Source: Ectothiorhodospiraceae bacterium WFHF3C12 (GTDB taxonomy: Bacteria; Pseudomonadota; Gammaproteobacteria; Nitrococcales; Nitrococcaceae). Taken from it: 51,923 nt of DNA. The position numbers and the translations under genes were made by a program. Position 1 is the first letter of the stretch; each line of letters opens with the position of its first letter. Positions 25,626-34,914 of this stretch are shown here, piece after piece. The notes under the pieces were generated by a model. That model made no database searches. It saw nothing but the letters and a program-made list of their open reading frames with translations, and was not told where the DNA came from. Where the stretch lies: assembly GCA_013519935.1 (NCBI GenBank), contig JACDUA010000026.1:1-51923 (forward strand). The letters run 5' to 3'.

Positions 25626-25845
25626 TAAAAGCATTCCATGACTCTCGTGGTGCTTTTGGGGCAGTGGGCGTCACGCGCCGGCATCGCTGGCGCGCCTATC
25701 TGGAGGTTCCGTGCCTGGCACGCAGGCTGCGTTCCGTGACCGGCGAGCTTCATTCCGCCCCCACCGGAATCACCCGGAAGCCTTTCCTGGGTGTCAGTGC
25801 CGGCGCGGACCGGTACTCTGGGGTCAGCCAATCAGGGGGTGCGAG

Positions 25846-26682
25846 ATGCCACGGAATGTCGCCGGCGACAGCCGGGAGCTGGGTCTGGAACTGGGGCTAT
25901 TGGCCCTGCGGTTCTTCGCGGGTACCGAAGAGTTGCACTACGGGCTCTGGGACGGTCTGGACGTCCGGTTGGAGAATCTTCCGGCCGCGCAGAAGCAGTA
26001 TACGGAGAACCTCGTCGCGCACATCCCGGATGAAGCCGGCGCGGTGCTGGACGTGGGCTGCGGTACCGGGGTGGTGGCGAGCCGGCTGTTGGAGCGCGGC
26101 CATGAAGTGGAGTGCGTGTCCCCCTCCGCCGTGCTCGCCGACCGGGCTGCCGAGCGGCTGGGATCAGCCGTGCCGATCCACCGCTGCACGTTCCAGGCGC
26201 TGGAGGTCGAGCGTCAGTTCGACGTGGTGCTGTTCAGCGAGAGCTTTCAGTACATCCCCATGGACGAATCCCTGCCACGCGCGAAGCGGCTGCTACGGCC
26301 GGGCGGCGTGATCGTCATCTGCGATTTCTTCCGCACGGACGCGCCCGGCCGGGGACCGCTCGGCGGGGGGCACCGGTATCGGGATCTGCCCGCGGCGGTC
26401 GAGGCCGCCGGTCTGCGGATCCGGCACGAGGAGGACCTGACGGACCGCATCGCCCCGTCCATGGGTCTTTTCGAGCAGTGCAGCCGTGAGCTGCTCCAGC
26501 CTGGTGCGGCGGCCGTCTCCGCCTACTCCCGCCGGCGCCATCCCTGGGTCAGCGCATTGCTCGCACGCCTGTTTCGCCGGCGACTGGCGAAATTCCAGCG
26601 CAAGTACCTCAGCGGCGAGCGCAACGAGGCGGCGTTCCGGCACTGGAAGACTTACCGGCTTCTGGTGCTGGAGCCCGGCTGA
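25846..26682 (+). CDS. Class I SAM-dependent methyltransferase
   Basis: 278 residues. SAM motif I is VLDVGCGTGVVASRLLERGH near 67-86, then FDVVLFSESFQYIP and LLRPGGVIVICDFF as motifs II and III. Start at 25846 has AGGGGG ahead of it. The substrate is not determined; UbiE/sterol-type small-molecule methyltransferases share this layout. It stands alone between the TonB receptor (divergent) and the TRAP genes. Confidence 0.85.
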   Translation: MPRNVAGDSRELGLELGLLALRFFAGTEELHYGLWDGLDVRLENLPAAQKQYTENLVAHIPDEAGAVLDVGCGTGVVASRLLERGHEVECVSPSAVLADRAAERLGSAVPIHRCTFQALEVERQFDVVLFSESFQYIPMDESLPRAKRLLRPGGVIVICDFFRTDAPGRGPLGGGHRYRDLPAAVEAAGLRIRHEEDLTDRIAPSMGLFEQCSRELLQPGAAAVSAYSRRRHPWVSALLARLFRRRLAKFQRKYLSGERNEAAFRHWKTYRLLVLEPG

Positions 26683-26853
26683 CCGGCCGCCGTTCCGCAC
26701 GCTATCAACTATACTGCCAAGCAGGCCGCCGGCAGCGGGTCCGGGACGCCCGGCTGCGGCCGTTTTGGCGCCTTTCCGGGCGCCGGTCTCCGAAAGTTCC
26801 GGACACGAACCAAGAACCCCACGCGGAATATCCACCGGAGGGAGGAGACAGTC

Positions 26854-27825
26854 ATGAAACATCGACTCAAGGGTTTCATTCTGCTCGCGGGCCTTGCCAT
26901 GGCCATGGGGCCCGCGGGGGCCGCGGAGTGGAACATGGCGACACCCTACCCGGACGCCACTTTCCACACCCAGAACGTCTACGAATTCGTCAAGGACATC
27001 GAGGAGGCCGCCGGCAGCGATCTATCGGTGACCGTCCATAGCGCCGGTTCGCTGGTCAAACACCCGCAGATCAAGCGGGCGGTGCAGACCGGCCAGGTCC
27101 AGATGGGCGAACTCTTCATTTCCATTCTCGGCAACGAAAACGCCATCTACGCGGTGGATTCCATCCCCTTTCTCGCCACCAGCTATGAGCAGGCCAGGGA
27201 GCTGTGGGAGGCTTCCCGGCCGCATATCGAAGGGCTGCTCGAGAAAGACGGCGTGAAACTGCTCTACGCGGTGCCCTGGCCGGCGCAGGGGCTTTATACC
27301 TCCAGGGCCGTGGACTCGGTATCGGACCTGGAGGGCCTGAAGTTCCGGGCCTACAACTCGGCGACCTCCCGCCTGGCCGAGCTGGCGGATATGCAGCCGA
27401 CCCAGGTGGAGGTGCCGGAGCTGCCCCAGGCGTTCTCCACCGGCATCGTCGAGGCCATGATTACTTCCCCGTCCACCGGCGCCAATAGCAAGGCCTGGGA
27501 TTTCGTGGACCGCTTCTACGACATCCAGGCCTGGATTCCGAAGAACATGGTGGTGGTCAAGCAGTCCGCGTTCGAGGCCCTGGACGCCAAGACCCAGGGC
27601 ATCGTCATGACGGCCGCGCGCAAGGCCGAATCCCGGGGCTGGGAGATGAGTCAGGAAGAGGCCGAGGCGAAGAAGGCCGTGCTCAGGGAGAACGGCATGC
27701 AGGTCATCGAGCCCAGCGACGAGCTGATGCAGGGCCTGCGGGAGATCGGCGAGACCATGACCCGGGAATGGCTGGAGGAAACCGGCAAGCCCGGCGAGGA
27801 CATTATCAGGACGTATCGCAAGTAA
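26854..27825 (+). CDS. dctP: TRAP transporter substrate-binding protein (DctP family)
   Basis: 323 residues. Signal peptide of 23 residues ending GPAGA, then AEWNMATPYPD. The DctP features include an arginine in GLKFRAYNSATSRL, expected to hold the substrate carboxylate, and VPELPQAFSTGIVEAMITSP. It captures an organic acid in the periplasm and hands it to the membrane subunits encoded next. A strong GGAGGGAGGAG ribosome site precedes it. The substrate cannot be named. Confidence 0.9.
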   Translation: MKHRLKGFILLAGLAMAMGPAGAAEWNMATPYPDATFHTQNVYEFVKDIEEAAGSDLSVTVHSAGSLVKHPQIKRAVQTGQVQMGELFISILGNENAIYAVDSIPFLATSYEQARELWEASRPHIEGLLEKDGVKLLYAVPWPAQGLYTSRAVDSVSDLEGLKFRAYNSATSRLAELADMQPTQVEVPELPQAFSTGIVEAMITSPSTGANSKAWDFVDRFYDIQAWIPKNMVVVKQSAFEALDAKTQGIVMTAARKAESRGWEMSQEEAEAKKAVLRENGMQVIEPSDELMQGLREIGETMTREWLEETGKPGEDIIRTYRK

Positions 27826-27871
27826 TGCGCCGCATCGTTGCCGGGTGCGGACGCGTGAGCCCGCGTAGCCC

Positions 27872-28387
27872 ATGCGCCGAGCGCTAGATGCCCTCTATGC
27901 GGGTTGCGCGGTGCTGGCGGCGATTTCGCTGGCCGCCATCGCGGTGCTGGTGCTCGCCCAGAGCGTGGGCCGGCTGATCGGCGTCGTGGTGCCGTCGGCC
28001 AACGAGCTGGCCGGCTTCTGCGTGGCCGCCTCCGCCTTCCTCGCCCTGGCGCCCACCCTGCGCCAGGGCGTGCACATACGGGTCACCCTCGTGATCGGCC
28101 AGTTGCCGGACCGCGTCCGCCACTGGCTGGAGATCTGGTGCCTGGCGGCGGCGCTCGCCATGGCCTGTTTCGCGGCGTACTGGACGGTGGACCTGGTGGT
28201 GGGTTCCTACCGTTTCGGGGACGTCTCCCCGGGCCTTTTGGTCATTCCGCTGTGGATGCCCCAGAGTGCCATGGCTCTCGGCCTCGTCGTTTTCGCCATC
28301 TGCCTGCTGGACATTCTCATAGAGCTCCTGCGGGGCCGTACCCCGGTCTACCGCCGCGCCGAGGAACCGGGGGACAGCCAGGCGTGA
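27872..28387 (+). CDS. dctQ: TRAP transporter small membrane subunit (DctQ family)
   Basis: 171 residues with four membrane helices and the DctQ pattern (VVPSANELAGFCVAASAFLALAP-like segment, then R-Q-G-V-H-I-R-V and WMPQSAMALG). It pairs with the large DctM subunit. The stop overlaps the DctM start (GTGA at 28384-28387), so the two are translationally coupled. Confidence 0.9.
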   Translation: MRRALDALYAGCAVLAAISLAAIAVLVLAQSVGRLIGVVVPSANELAGFCVAASAFLALAPTLRQGVHIRVTLVIGQLPDRVRHWLEIWCLAAALAMACFAAYWTVDLVVGSYRFGDVSPGLLVIPLWMPQSAMALGLVVFAICLLDILIELLRGRTPVYRRAEEPGDSQA

Positions 28388-29685
28388 GCACCGTGGAGGT
28401 GGGGCTGCTGCTGGTGTTCGTCCTGTTCCTGCTCCTGGGCAGCGGCATCTGGGTGGCGCTGTCGCTGCTCGGGGTGGGGCTGATCGCCATGATGGCCTTC
28501 ACGCCGGCGCCGACCGGGCTGGCCCTGGGGACGTCGTTCTGGGGCTCCATCTCCACCTGGTCGCTGGCGCCGCTGCCGCTGTTCGTATGGATGGGCGAGA
28601 TTCTCTACCGCTCGCGGCTGTCCGAGGACATGTATGGCGGGTTGGCGCCCTGGCTGGGCAACGTGCCGGGCCGGCTGCTCCATGTGAACGTGCTGGGCTG
28701 CGGGGTGTTCGCCGCGGTTTCCGGATCTTCGGCCGCCACGGTGGCCACCATCGGGCGGATGTCCATCCCCGAGCTCCAGGCCCGGGGCTACGATCAGCGT
28801 ATGATCATCGGCACTCTGGCCGGCTCCGGCACGCTGGGCCTGCTCATCCCCCCGTCGATCATCCTCATCGTCTACGGCGTCAGCGCCGAGCTCTCCATCG
28901 CCCGGTTGTTCGTCGCGGGCATACTGCCGGGGCTGATGCTGGTCGTACTGTTCATGGGGTACGTTGCCCTGTGGTCGCTACTGAACCCCGGGCGCACGCC
29001 GCCCGCGGACCCGCCCGTGCCCTGGCTGGCGCGGCTGCGCAGCTCCGGCCGGTTGATCCCGGTGGTGCTTCTGGTCGTTTGCGTCATCGGTTCCATTTAC
29101 GTGGGCGTGGCCACGCCCACCGAGGCGGCGGCCTACGGGGTCGCCGGTGCGTTGATACTTTCCGCGGCCACGGGCACGCTGTCCTGGCGGGTGTTCATCG
29201 ACGGGTTGCTGGGGGCAACGCGTACGGCCTGCATGATCGTGTTCATACTGGCCGGAGCCGCGTTCCTGACCACGGCCATGGGCTATACCGGGATACCACG
29301 CGCACTGGCCGAGTGGATCTCCGCCATGGGGTTGTCACACTACGCGCTGCTGGTGGCGCTGACGCTGTTCTTCATCGTCATGGGCTGCTTTCTGGACGGG
29401 ATCTCGGTGGTGGTCCTGACCACGTCGGTGGTGCTGCCCATGGTGCAGGCCGCCGGAATCGATCTGCTGTGGTTCGGGATCTACCTGGTCATCGTCGTGG
29501 AAATGTCCCAGATCACGCCGCCCGTGGGCTTCAACCTGTTCGTGTTGCAGGGGCTGACCGGCCGCAACATCTTTCAGATTGCCGGCGCGTCCATTCCCTT
29601 CTTCCTGGTGCTGCTATTGGCGGTGATCCTGGTGGTGGCGTTCCCCGGGATCGCGACCTGGCTGCCCCAGCGTATGAGCGGGTGA
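28384..29685 (+). CDS. dctM: TRAP transporter large permease subunit (DctM family)
   Basis: 433 residues, the usual DctM size, with about 12 membrane helices. Typical motifs include FAAVSGSSAATVATIGRM, GTLAGSGTLGLLIPPSIILI and MSQITPPVGFNLFVLQG. Start is a GTG overlapping the DctQ stop. It carries out Na+-driven uptake of the acid delivered by DctP. Confidence 0.93.
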   Translation: MSTVEVGLLLVFVLFLLLGSGIWVALSLLGVGLIAMMAFTPAPTGLALGTSFWGSISTWSLAPLPLFVWMGEILYRSRLSEDMYGGLAPWLGNVPGRLLHVNVLGCGVFAAVSGSSAATVATIGRMSIPELQARGYDQRMIIGTLAGSGTLGLLIPPSIILIVYGVSAELSIARLFVAGILPGLMLVVLFMGYVALWSLLNPGRTPPADPPVPWLARLRSSGRLIPVVLLVVCVIGSIYVGVATPTEAAAYGVAGALILSAATGTLSWRVFIDGLLGATRTACMIVFILAGAAFLTTAMGYTGIPRALAEWISAMGLSHYALLVALTLFFIVMGCFLDGISVVVLTTSVVLPMVQAAGIDLLWFGIYLVIVVEMSQITPPVGFNLFVLQGLTGRNIFQIAGASIPFFLVLLLAVILVVAFPGIATWLPQRMSG

Positions 29686-29819
29686 TCAGGCCACGCGGAA
29701 ATCCGCTTCGGTCACCAGATCGACGCCGCATTCGAGACGGGCGGCGTGATTGCCCTGACCTCGGATTGAAACCGGGAACACCGTCTCTGGCGCCGTGCCC
29801 GAGGAATGGTGCCGGCGGG

Positions 29820-30938
29820 TCAGCCGCGCAGCGCGGCCTCGGGCTCGACGAAGGGAAAACCGTGTTCCTCCGCCACGGCGCGGAAGGTGACCTGGCCGTT
29901 GCAGACATTGAGCCCCTGACGCAGGCCGGGGTCGTCCATCAGCGCCTGCCGGTAGCCCCGGCCGGCGATCGCCAGCCCATAAGGCAGGGTGACGTTGTTC
30001 AGCGCGTGGGTGGACGTCCGCGGCACCGCCCCGGGCATGTTCGCCACGCAGTAATGCACCACGCCGTCCACCACGAAGGTGGGCTCGTCATGGGTGGTGG
30101 GGTGGGAGGTCTCGAAGCAGCCGCCCTGGTCTATGGCCACGTCCACCAGCACCGAACCCTGGCGCATGCGCCGGACCATGGCCCGGGTCACCAGCTTCGG
30201 CGTCTCGGCCCCGGCCACCAGCACGGCGCCGACCACCAGGTCGGCATCCATTACGTACTGTTCCAGTGCCGCCTTGGTGGAGTAGACGGTTTTGACGGTG
30301 GAGCCGAAATGGGAGGCGACCCGCCGGAGCTTGTCCACGTCCCGGTCCAGCACCACCACTTCGGCGCCCATGCCCACCGCCATGGTCAGGGCATTCTCGC
30401 CGACAACTCCGCCGCCGATGACCACGACCCGGGCCGGTGGCACGCCGGGCACGCCACCCAGGAGCAACCCGGCGCCGCCGTGGGCCCGCTCCAGGCAATA
30501 GGCGCCGGCCTGGATGGAAAGCCGGCCCGCCACTTGCGACATGGGTGCGAGCAGTGGCAGGCGGCCGTGCGCGTCGGTGACCGTTTCGTAGGCAATGCAG
30601 ACGGCACCGCTGTCCACCAGCTCCCGGGTCTGCCGGTAGTCCGGTGCCAGGTGGAAGTAGGTGAACAGGATCTGGCCAGGACTCAGTAGCGCGCGTTCCT
30701 CGGTGAGCGGCTCCTTCACCTTGATCACCATTTCGGCGCGCTCGTAGACGGCCTCCCGGTCGTCCACCACTTCCGCGCCGGCGCGTCGGTAAGCGTCGTC
30801 GTCCTGGCCGACGCCCTGTCCGGCCGCGGATTCGACGATCACCGAGTGTCCGTGACTGACGAACTCGTGGACGCTCTCCGGGAGCAGGCCGACCCGGTAT
30901 TCGCGGTTCTTGATTTCCTTCGGCACTCCTACGAGCAT
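29820..30938 (-). CDS. ald: Alanine dehydrogenase
   Basis: 372 residues, the usual Ald length. [17 protein letters not shown] is the family start, VIKVKEP carries the catalytic Lys, YFHLAP the catalytic His, [11 protein letters not shown] binds NAD, and [11 protein letters not shown] is the conserved C-terminal signature. It interconverts L-alanine with pyruvate and ammonia using NAD. The ATG at 30938 is chosen over one 14 codons upstream because the conserved start follows. Its ribosome site lies inside one arm of an inverted repeat at 30949-30998. Transcription converges on the TRAP operon. Confidence 0.95.
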   Translation of the reverse strand: MLVGVPKEIKNREYRVGLLPESVHEFVSHGHSVIVESAAGQGVGQDDDAYRRAGAEVVDDREAVYERAEMVIKVKEPLTEERALLSPGQILFTYFHLAPDYRQTRELVDSGAVCIAYETVTDAHGRLPLLAPMSQVAGRLSIQAGAYCLERAHGGAGLLLGGVPGVPPARVVVIGGGVVGENALTMAVGMGAEVVVLDRDVDKLRRVASHFGSTVKTVYSTKAALEQYVMDADLVVGAVLVAGAETPKLVTRAMVRRMRQGSVLVDVAIDQGGCFETSHPTTHDEPTFVVDGVVHYCVANMPGAVPRTSTHALNNVTLPYGLAIAGRGYRQALMDDPGLRQGLNVCNGQVTFRAVAEEHGFPFVEPEAALRG

Positions 30939-30948
30939 CCCGTTAGCG

Positions 30949-30998
30949 CTCCCCGTGACGATTGCCCGGCCGTCGCCCAAATATTAGGTCACGGGGAG
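30949..30998 (-). promoter_or_regulatory. Inverted repeat in the ald leader covering the ribosome site
   Basis: CTCCCCGTGAC (30949-30959) and its perfect inverse GTCACGGGGAG (30988-30998) are 28 bases apart. Read as mRNA on the minus strand, the downstream arm contains the GGGGAG ribosome site ten bases before the ald start. A TAATAT -10 candidate lies in the loop, so this may instead be a DNA operator. Confidence 0.55.
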
Positions 30999-31043
30999 GC
31001 CCAGCGTCAGGGGCCGGCGGGACGGAAGGGCAAAAAGAACGGT

Positions 31044-31362
31044 TCATCGCACTTTACCAGGAAAGGTGTCGCGGATTTTGAGGAAGAAGTACCCGGAGTC
31101 GCGGTAGCCGTAGGCTGTGCGTTTGATGACCTTGATACGGTTCTTCATGCCCTCGAGCAAACTGGTGTTGAGTCGATGGCGGGCACTGGCAAGGATGCCG
31201 GCGAGGTATGGGGTGAGCCGGTGGGCGAAGCCACGGCAATCGCTGCCCTGGCCCAAGTGAGTGATAAGAATCGAGCTCGAAGTCTTCCCAGAACAGCGAC
31301 AGCAGACTAGCGGTCTGAATGACGGTGGTGCCCCTTGGCTGAGCGGACGGTGTGGTAGCCAT
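31044..31362 (-). pseudogene. ISL3-family transposase remnant
   Basis: The C-terminal part reads RLNTSLLEGMKNRIKVIKR then TAYGYRDSGYFFLKIRDTFP, the characteristic tail of ISL3 transposases. The preceding segment (SLLSLFWEDFELDSYH) is in another frame, so at least one frameshift separates them, and the N-terminal two thirds are absent. No inverted ends are recognised. It is a dead insertion-sequence scar lying between ald and the malectin/PA14 gene. Confidence 0.75.
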
Positions 31363-31429
31363 CCGACTCTAGCTCATTGCGTCACCGCCGCCCCTCATTG
31401 CCTTCGCGCTATTCTGCGAAGAACCAAAT

Positions 31430-31455
31430 AAAAGGCAGCCCGGAGGCTGCCTTTT
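31430..31455 (-). terminator. Intrinsic terminator
   Basis: GGCAGCC-CGGA-GGCTGCC with AAAA on one side and TTTTT on the other lies 24-49 bases past the stop of the malectin/PA14 gene. It has the stem, tetraloop and U-run needed and could work in both directions. Confidence 0.85.
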
Positions 31456-31478
31456 TCTTGCAGAAGTCTACCAGGAGT

Positions 31479-34400
31479 CTAGGGCGTGAAGCTGACTTCC
31501 GCCGAGTAGCTGCTCACCGTTCCGTTGATATCGAACGTCCTGACCGAGACGTAGTAAGTGGTACCCGCAGTCAGATTCTGCAGCGTGTACTGCGTCGTGT
31601 AGGCGTCATTGATCGTCACGCTGTTGGTGTACTGGCCGCTGGCGGTCCCGTAGTGGACGTAGTAGCCGCCGATCTCGCTCATGCTGATGGCGGAGCCGTC
31701 GGACCGCTGGGTCGGCGCGGTCCAGCTGACCACCCCGCTTCCGCCGGTCGTGGCTGTCGGCGCCTGCAGCGGGTCCGTGCCAGCCTGGTATTCCTCCAGG
31801 TTGGTGGCGCCGTCGCCATCCGGATCGGCGGTGGCGTCGCTGCCGTCCATGGGATCGAGCCCGTTGGCCGACTCCCAGTCGTCCGGCATGCCGTCCCCGT
31901 CGGTGTCAGTGTCGGCGTTGTCGCCGATGCCGTCGCCGTCCAGGTCACTGGTCTCCGCCGGATCGTTGGGGAAGGCGTCCTGGCTGTCGGCTACGCCGTC
32001 CCCGTCCGAGTCGGCGGTTCCGGTCGATGCCTGCGGATCGGTGCCGGACTCGTACTCTTCCAGGTTGGTGGCGCCGTCGCCGTCGGGATCGCTGGTGGCG
32101 TCGCTGCCGTCCATCGGGTCGAGGCCGTTGGTCGACTCCCAGTCGTCGGGCAGGCCGTCACCATCGGTGTCGGTATCGGCATTGTCGCCGATGCCGTCGC
32201 CGTCCAGGTCGCTGGTCTCCGCCGGGTCGTTTGGAAAGGCGTCCTCGCTGTCGGCGACACCGTCACCGTCGGAGTCGGTGCCCGTGCTCGAGTCGGTTCG
32301 CAGCTGGCTCGCCGGGATGATCTCCATCGACTGGCCGTCGAAGCTCCAGAAGAGGCGCGCGGTGGCCCGCCCGCTGCCCTCGAAGTACTCCATCCGGATC
32401 GAATAGGCGCGACCGGCTTCAAGCGTTACCGACCCGGTATCCTCGGTCTCGGAATGGTGGGACCAGTTCTCGATTATGAGCTGGTCGCCGACCCAGACGC
32501 GAACGCCGTCGTCGGTGATGGTGTGGAAGGTGTAGGTCTTCGAGCCACTCGCGTGCGCCGGGATCACGTAACCCTGCCAGCGGACGAAGAAGCCGTCGCT
32601 GGGCAGGCCCGTGGGCCCGTCGTACACCCACTCGAAGTCCACGCCGGCATCCACTCGCACCAGTTTCGGCGTTGTGTCGAAGCTCTCCGTGTAGTAAAGG
32701 CCTTCCAGGCCGGATGAGGTGCCGTCGGACCCACTATCCGGTGCGGTCTGGGGATCGGTACGGGCCTCATACTCCTCCAGGTTGGTGGCGCCGTCACCGT
32801 CGGGATCGGCGGTGGCGTCGCTGCCGTCCATCGGGTCCAGGCCATTGGCCGACTCCCAGTCGTCCGGCAGGCCGTCCCCGTCGGTGTCGGTATCGGCATT
32901 GTCGCCGACGCCGTCCCCGTCCAGGTCGGCGCTCTCGTCCGGGTCGTTGGGGAAGGCGTCCTCGCTGTCGGCGACGCCGTCCCCGTCGGTGTCGGTATCG
33001 GCATTGTCGCCGACGCCGTCCCCGTCGAGGTCGGCGCTCTCGGCCGGATCGTTGGGGAAGGCGTCCTCGCTGTCGGCGACGCCGTCGCCGTCGGTGTCGG
33101 TATCGGCATTGTCGCCGATGCCGTCCCCGTCCAGGTCGGCGCTCTCGTCCGGGTCGTTGGGGAAGGCGTCCTCGCTGTCGGCGACGCCGTCCCCGTCGGT
33201 GTCGGTGTCGGTGTCGGCATTGTCGCCGGTGCCGTCCCCGTCCAGGTCGGCGCTCTCGTCCGGGTCGTTGGGGAAGGCGTCCTCGCTGTCGGCGACGCCG
33301 TCCCCGTCGGTGTCGGTGTCGGCATTGTCGCCGGTGCCGTCCCCGTCGAGGTCGGCGCTCTCGTCCGGGTCGTTGGGGAAGGCGTCCTCGCTGTCGGCGA
33401 CGCCGTCCCCGTCGGTGTCGGTATCGGCATTGTCGCCGACGCCGTCCCCGTCGAGGTCGGCGCTCTCGGCCGGATCGTTGGGGAAGGCGTCCTCGCTGTC
33501 AGCGACGCCGTCGCCGTCAGAGTCGGTCGGGGCACTTGGGTTCCACGGGGAGAGGTACTGACCCTCGATCACCTGTTGCTTCATGCCCGGGCCGCGCCAG
33601 GCGACGGTCACGTGTCCGCTGCCGCTGCCTTCCTTGTGCAATGCCTCGATGTAGTAGCGGCGCCCGGCCTGAAGATAGAGCCGATCCGAACGCTGCTCGT
33701 GGTAGACATTCCAGTCTCGACGGCCGGTCCAGGACGGCACGTACGCGATCACTCGCGAATTCTCCGGGTCGGAGTCGGCACTCAGCCGCAGCTCGGCCTG
33801 GTCGTCGCCGGCAATATAGAAGCGGTAGTTGCCGGTGACCGGCGGCTCGATATAACCGCGCAGGCGCGTGCCGTAGTAGTCCCTCGCCGCGAACCCGTCA
33901 GCGATCTCGAAGTGCTCCGTGAGCTGCGCGTCGTCGGGGGCTTCCGGAAAACTCTCGGCGCGCTTGAGGTTCTCGACGCTGAGCCCGTCGATATCCGTCC
34001 ACGTCTCGACAAGCAGGCCGGACACCTTCGCCGCGCCTTCGGTAAGCCGGAGGATCTCTATGCCCGTCACGGCGGGATTTTCCTCGACGTGCATGAAGGA
34101 GATGTCGAGCTGACCATCCGTGACCTTCGTCGGTATTCGTCGCTCGAGGGCGATGTTGGCACCCCCCGCTGCCTCGAAGACGTCCAGTGCCCGCAGTGCG
34201 ACATCGCCTTCCACGGCGACATCGAACTGGCGCATGCCGGCGCCATAGATGCAGCTGCAGGTCTCCGCGAACAGCAGCCGCACGACGTAATCACCATTGG
34301 GCACGCCGAAGCTGTATGACAGTTCGGGCCCTTCGGGTGGGTCCCAGCGCACGGTCTGGAAGATGGGGTCGTCGGACGTGCCTTCGATGGGAACGTCCGC

Positions 34401-34619
34401 CGTGGCCATTTCGCCGGTGTTATAGCCTTCGTCCGAGCGCCATTCCCGGCCGTGCGCGTCGACGTAGGTCGAACCGCCGGCGTTGACCCGCATTACGCTG
34501 GTCTCTTCAGCGCTGGCGGATGGCATGGCCAGGAAAAGGCCCAGTAGCAGGATGAACAGCGTGGCGATCCGGGGAAATGGGGGCATCCCCGGAGAAGTCG
34601 AGTCGGGCGTCAAGCTCAT
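31479..34619 (-). CDS. Large secreted malectin / PA14 / thrombospondin-3-repeat / fibronectin-III protein
   Basis: 1046 residues. Signal peptide of 37 residues ends MPSASA. Domains in order: malectin (about 43-190, RVNAGGSTYVDAHGREW, YVVRLLFAETC), PA14-like (about 200-350, GLLVETW, YRFYIAGDDQAELRLS), a block of six DGDGVADSEDAFPNDP units (thrombospondin type-3, Ca2+-binding), a second PA14-like domain (GLEGLYYTESFD, YTFHTITDDGVRVWVGD), two further Asp-rich units, and a C-terminal fibronectin-III domain (GGYYVHYGTASGQY, TAGTTYYVSVRTFD). AGAGG precedes the ATG. Malectin and PA14 bind carbohydrate in other proteins, so a surface glycan-binding or adhesive role is likely. No cell-wall or type IX anchor is seen. 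Confidence 0.85.
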   Translation of the reverse strand: MSLTPDSTSPGMPPFPRIATLFILLLGLFLAMPSASAEETSVMRVNAGGSTYVDAHGREWRSDEGYNTGEMATADVPIEGTSDDPIFQTVRWDPPEGPELSYSFGVPNGDYVVRLLFAETCSCIYGAGMRQFDVAVEGDVALRALDVFEAAGGANIALERRIPTKVTDGQLDISFMHVEENPAVTGIEILRLTEGAAKVSGLLVETWTDIDGLSVENLKRAESFPEAPDDAQLTEHFEIADGFAARDYYGTRLRGYIEPPVTGNYRFYIAGDDQAELRLSADSDPENSRVIAYVPSWTGRRDWNVYHEQRSDRLYLQAGRRYYIEALHKEGSGSGHVTVAWRGPGMKQQVIEGQYLSPWNPSAPTDSDGDGVADSEDAFPNDPAESADLDGDGVGDNADTDTDGDGVADSEDAFPNDPDESADLDGDGTGDNADTDTDGDGVADSEDAFPNDPDESADLDGDGTGDNADTDTDTDGDGVADSEDAFPNDPDESADLDGDGIGDNADTDTDGDGVADSEDAFPNDPAESADLDGDGVGDNADTDTDGDGVADSEDAFPNDPDESADLDGDGVGDNADTDTDGDGLPDDWESANGLDPMDGSDATADPDGDGATNLEEYEARTDPQTAPDSGSDGTSSGLEGLYYTESFDTTPKLVRVDAGVDFEWVYDGPTGLPSDGFFVRWQGYVIPAHASGSKTYTFHTITDDGVRVWVGDQLIIENWSHHSETEDTGSVTLEAGRAYSIRMEYFEGSGRATARLFWSFDGQSMEIIPASQLRTDSSTGTDSDGDGVADSEDAFPNDPAETSDLDGDGIGDNADTDTDGDGLPDDWESTNGLDPMDGSDATSDPDGDGATNLEEYESGTDPQASTGTADSDGDGVADSQDAFPNDPAETSDLDGDGIGDNADTDTDGDGMPDDWESANGLDPMDGSDATADPDGDGATNLEEYQAGTDPLQAPTATTGGSGVVSWTAPTQRSDGSAISMSEIGGYYVHYGTASGQYTNSVTINDAYTTQYTLQNLTAGTTYYVSVRTFDINGTVSSYSAEVSFTP
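32880..33530 (-). repeat. 105-bp in-frame tandem repeat array
   Basis: The six units of the Asp-rich block are nearly identical at DNA level with a period of 105 bp (35 residues); one unit is 111 bp long through an extra Asp-Thr. Spacing was read from recurrences of TCGTTGGGGAAGGCGTCC at about 32943, 33048, 33153, 33264, 33369 and 33474. Such arrays change copy number by recombination. Confidence 0.85.
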
Positions 34620-34770
34620 AGAAACCTCTATCCATGATGCTCCGCCGCCAGGGTCCAGTTGGGGGGAGGACGGCAGAGGCGACCGATCAGGTCGCGCCGC
34701 AAACCTTAGTGGGGAGGTCCCCGGGTAACGTTGCGGGCATTCACGGACGGTTTGTGAGCAAGTGCACAGC

Positions 34771-34904
34771 TTGAACGTTCAAAATGGGGAGGTGCGCTCG
34801 ACGCCCTCGGCCGCTTAGCGATATCTGTAGAGAACGCAAGGACTTAACCGACGACCGGGCGCCCGGACACTGGCCTTTCCCAAATAACACCGTTTGTCGG
34901 TTAA
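34771..34904. promoter_or_regulatory. Palindromes between thioesterase and malectin/PA14 genes
   Basis: The 295-bp gap (34620-34914) holds a perfect palindrome TTGAACGTTCAA (34771-34782), a GC palindrome CCGGGCGCCCGG (34855-34866), and an inverted pair TTAACCGAC / GTCGGTTAA (34844-34852 and 34896-34904). The first may be an operator for the malectin/PA14 gene and the others a termination structure for the thioesterase gene. Assignment is tentative. Confidence 0.35.
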
Positions 34905-34914
34905 CGGGTAAACC

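Noticed and set aside
28587-30689. 700-codon plus-strand frame across dctM and ald
   Set aside because: It crosses the end of dctM in another frame and runs antisense to ald; the Arg/Gly/His-rich product has no motif.
32880-33530. CRISPR-like regular array
   Set aside because: The units are 105 bp, contiguous without unique spacers, and in frame within a coding gene.
32672-33838. Plus-strand frames with Ser/Pro or Arg/Cys repeats
   Set aside because: They are the reverse complement of the Asp-rich Ca2+-binding repeat array; the minus-strand reading carries the recognisable motifs.
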